DNA of 15,449 nucleotides, from assembly GCA_020430865.1 (NCBI GenBank), contig JAGQIY010000511.1, forward strand, positions 1 through 15,449, in the 5' to 3' direction. The translations under genes and the position numbers were made by a program. The notes under the pieces were generated by a model. That model searched no databases. It was not told where the DNA came from and worked only from the letters and a program-made list of their open reading frames with translations. This DNA comes from Myxococcales bacterium (GTDB taxonomy: Bacteria; Myxococcota; Polyangia; Polyangiales; Polyangiaceae). This document shows, in pieces, positions 13,209 to 15,449 of the stretch. Within the stretch, counting starts at the first letter, position 1, and every line of letters starts with the position of its first letter.

Positions 13209-15128
13209 TCAGAGACGGCTCACCAAACGTTCTAGGTCGGACTCGTAGCTGTCCATCGCGCGCTCGATGGCGTGCGTGATCTGGATTTCGCTGTCGATCG
13301 ATACTTCCGCGCGGGAATGCTCGGTGTGGCTCTCGCGCTGGCTGATCGCTGCGATCAGGTCGATCTCTCTGCGCGCGTAGGCGTCGAGCAACGCCAGCGG
13401 TGTCACCGCTTCTCGGTAATCCTTCTCTGCGTGTGACAGCTTCTTGAACGCCTTGCGCACCAGGGACGGGGAGGCGCGATGCATCCCTCGCAGCGCGGCC
13501 TTCGCGCGCTCCCGCAGCTTCCGGCCGGCCTCGCGGACCGCGCCCAGGGCAGTGAGCTGGCCCTCTGCCCACTCGCGCACGCGGGCTGCAGAGATGGCGG
13601 GGCGCTCATTCGCGGCGAGTTCAGCCAGCTCTCGAGCGCTGAGCCCACGCTCCGGAAGGTCCCGCAGGAGATCCTCGAGCCGCACCTCGCGGACGCCCTG
13701 GATGCGTGCGCCGCCTTCCGTCGCGTTCACGAAGTCGAGCTCTGACCTGCTCTTCGGGAGTTCCTTCGCGACGCCTTCGAACCAGGCTCGAACGGCGCTC
13801 AGCATGACACCGGTCATCACGCTGCCCTCTCCCCCCCAAGCAGGAACCTCGATCAGTTGCTCCGTGCTGTGCATCGCGCCCTGATCCTTGCCGTGGGCGT
13901 CGACCACGGCCTGGCTCCACTTGAGCTCGAGCACGCCGCTCTCGCTGTTGGCCTCCACCTTGGAACCTTCGTAGGCGGTGCCCTTCGCGTACGCTTCGCC
14001 ACCCGTGTAGCCAAGGTCGTGTCCGACCAGGACGATGGGGTTGCAGCCGAGTTGCTCCGCCAGGGAGAAGGCGGCGGTGGAGACGCTCCCCGACACGCTG
14101 ACGCCGGGGGTCCCCATCAGCTCCTGGAGTGGCGCTTCGAACTCAGGCAGCGCCTCGTAGATGGGAAGGAGCGGACCCTTGCCCGTGCGCAGCACCTCGG
14201 GACTGCCCGTGAGGCTGAACGCGCGGGCGACCTCGTCGATGAACGGTACCTTCGCGAGCAGGCCGGAGATGTCGATCGACTCGATGCACATCAACACCTG
14301 AGGCGTCACGCCGGCCTTGGCCAGCGCCATGGCGCTGGAGTTGACGGCGATCACGATGCCCTTCTCGGATGCTTCGCGTAGCAGGTCCACGTTCTTCGCA
14401 AGGGAAGGACCAGCGCCGACGATGAACGCCGGAACCCCCTCCAGCTTGCGAGCGAGCGCGAGGAAGGGGCTCGCGTGGGTGAGGCAGTCGACGTTGTCGA
14501 CGACGTCTCGCGCCCACGTCTCCGCGCGGAGATGATAGGTGTTCACGTTGGCGGTGGTGCGATTCACCAGCTGCTCGACCGTCCTGCCGAGCCGCGTGAA
14601 GCCCTCCGGGAACGCCTCGCGATAGCCAGGGGCGGCGACCAAGGTCGCGCCAGGCCGGTCCTTGGCGAGCTCGGTCCAGCACTGGGTCAGATCATGCTCG
14701 GTGGCGACGATTGGTACATCGCCCAGACACAGCGGACCCGCGCAGAGGCGCTGCTTGAGCAAGGCAACGTCCGGCTCGAAGACCACCAGGGACGCGGTGC
14801 GAGCCTTCAGCTCTTGGGCCAGTCGCCCCACGCCGAGCCCGAAGAGGATCACGGGCCCCTGGGTCTCCTCGGCATCCTTCAGCAGCGTCTGCAGTTCGGC
14901 GAAGCTCACCTCGCCGTCGAACTGAAGCCCGTCCGCGTCGAGGGACAAGTAACCCGCGCGGAAACGCAACTCCCCACGCTCTCGGGTCGTGCTCAGGAGC
15001 TCTCGCGTCTCGGGGCCGAGGTTCAGTCCCTCCAGGTTCTGAGCCAGCAGCTCCTCGCTCGGCAACCCCCGCGTCCCACCAGATGCTGGCGCCGCGAACT
15101 GCTGAGCTATGTCGACGTGCATGGTCAC
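13209..15128 (-). CDS. DUF115 / motility accessory factor (Maf) type flagellin glycosyltransferase
   Basis: 639 residues. The N-terminal Rossmann-like part (about 90-122) has GPVILFGLGVGRLAQEL and LVVFEPD. The central DUF115 (MAF_flag10/MptE-like) domain, about 215-390, carries FIVGAGPSLAKNVDLLREAS (235-254), IVIAVNSSAMALAKAGVTPQ, CIESID and GHDLGYTGGEAYAKGTAYEG (369-388), the usual Maf signature. The C-terminal 200 residues are helical and Glu/Arg-rich. Maf proteins transfer nonulosonic acids (pseudaminic or legionaminic type) to Ser/Thr of flagellin in the cytoplasm before export; the sugar used here cannot be told. The GTG at 15128 is preferred because GAGGAAG lies seven bases upstream; the ATG two codons later is further from it. 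The gene sits 39 bases before flagellin 3. A run of seven Gs occurs in the coding strand (13831-13837), in the codons for Trp-Gly-Gly. Confidence 0.93.
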   Translation of the reverse strand: MTMHVDIAQQFAAPASGGTRGLPSEELLAQNLEGLNLGPETRELLSTTRERGELRFRAGYLSLDADGLQFDGEVSFAELQTLLKDAEETQGPVILFGLGVGRLAQELKARTASLVVFEPDVALLKQRLCAGPLCLGDVPIVATEHDLTQCWTELAKDRPGATLVAAPGYREAFPEGFTRLGRTVEQLVNRTTANVNTYHLRAETWARDVVDNVDCLTHASPFLALARKLEGVPAFIVGAGPSLAKNVDLLREASEKGIVIAVNSSAMALAKAGVTPQVLMCIESIDISGLLAKVPFIDEVARAFSLTGSPEVLRTGKGPLLPIYEALPEFEAPLQELMGTPGVSVSGSVSTAAFSLAEQLGCNPIVLVGHDLGYTGGEAYAKGTAYEGSKVEANSESGVLELKWSQAVVDAHGKDQGAMHSTEQLIEVPAWGGEGSVMTGVMLSAVRAWFEGVAKELPKSRSELDFVNATEGGARIQGVREVRLEDLLRDLPERGLSARELAELAANERPAISAARVREWAEGQLTALGAVREAGRKLRERAKAALRGMHRASPSLVRKAFKKLSHAEKDYREAVTPLALLDAYARREIDLIAAISQRESHTEHSRAEVSIDSEIQITHAIERAMDSYESDLERLVSRL

Positions 15129-15296
15129 TTGGCGACTTCCTCGACAGCAGCCTTTCCATGTTGCGTGCCAAGTCGGCGGCGCGGCGAAATCAGCTGAAAA
15201 GCCGCACGATAGCGCCCCGAGCGAGGGATCGCGGGGCTGCTGCGCCGCCAGGTCCCGGTGGGGATGCGTCGAGGCTTTGACACCGCGAGCGACAAT

Positions 15297-15449
15297 TCAG
15301 CCCTCATCTTGGGCCTCCTGGGCGCGCGGCACCCGGCGGATCACCGTGGCGGGCAGGGCAGCGGTCTTGACCTGTCCACCGAGATCCTCCGCCGCCTCGA
15401 GGCTCGCGTCGAGCGCAGCCTCGTTGGCTTCCCGAATGCTGTCGTGGAC
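15297..15449 (-). CDS. C-terminal end of an unidentified gene
   Basis: An open frame runs from the right edge to TGA at 15297-15299, giving 50 residues starting VHDSIREANEAALDASLEAA and ending RVPRAQEAQDEG. The segment is Ala/Glu-rich and helical, with third-position GC bias typical of real genes here, and it is on the same strand as the Maf-type gene 168 bases downstream. The family is not recognisable from so short a tail. A GC hairpin followed by T4 lies in the gap (CCCCG/CGGGG near 15219-15241), a weak candidate terminator. Confidence 0.6.
   Translation of the reverse strand, partial: VHDSIREANEAALDASLEAAEDLGGQVKTAALPATVIRRVPRAQEAQDEG

Noticed and set aside
15154..15171. TGGCAC upstream of the Maf-type gene as a sigma-54 -24 element
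   Set aside because: The -24 half is perfect, but the -12 position reads ATGGA rather than TTGCW, so the key GC is missing. It could be a weak site but is not called.

Overview
The window is about 15.4 kb of GC-rich DNA. It looks like a flagellated member of the Myxococcota/'Deltaproteobacteria' (Polyangia-like), inferred from long Gly/Ala/Ser linkers behind lipoprotein cysteines, a 'GKxC...PCPxxLxCVxGVC' lipoprotein motif, and compact flagellins of about 275 residues encoded as a tandem set. No marker gene fixes the taxon.

Left arm (1-4358, + strand): the 3' end of a secreted concanavalin-fold protein resembling polysaccharide-lyase-14-type proteins, then a lipoprotein with a right-handed parallel beta-helix (780-2639), then a lipoprotein-like protein with a Cys-rich motif and an FN3-like domain (2830-3915). 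These look like cell-surface or secreted carbohydrate-interacting proteins. A small DUF3817-type membrane protein follows (4062-4358).

Right arm (4442-15449, all - strand), in transcription order from right to left: the C-terminal end of an unidentified gene; a DUF115/motility-accessory-factor (Maf) type flagellin glycosyltransferase (15128-13209); three flagellins (13169-12339, 12042-11215, 10946-10116); the filament cap gene fliD (9758-8433); the flagellin chaperone gene fliS (8388-7996); a methyltransferase-TPR protein whose start codon lies immediately after the fliS stop (7994-6651); a GAF-GGDEF diguanylate cyclase (6570-5362); and an outer-membrane beta-barrel-like protein (5182-4442). 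This is a late-flagellar (filament) module: flagellin subunits, cap, chaperone and probable filament modification enzymes, with a c-di-GMP enzyme next to them.

Regulation seen in the sequence: a good sigma-54 (-24/-12) promoter upstream of fliD; intrinsic terminators after flagellins 2 and 3 and hairpins after flagellin 1, so the flagellins look like separate transcription units; and two mutually exclusive hairpins over the ribosome binding site of the DUF3817 gene. Two intergenic regions more than 7 kb apart share three short blocks in the same order, indicating a dispersed modular repeat.

The most interesting signal is the combination of a Maf-type glycosyltransferase upstream of the flagellins with a TPR-methyltransferase translationally coupled to fliS. 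It suggests a flagellin modification pathway in which the chaperone and a methyltransferase may act together; this is inference.
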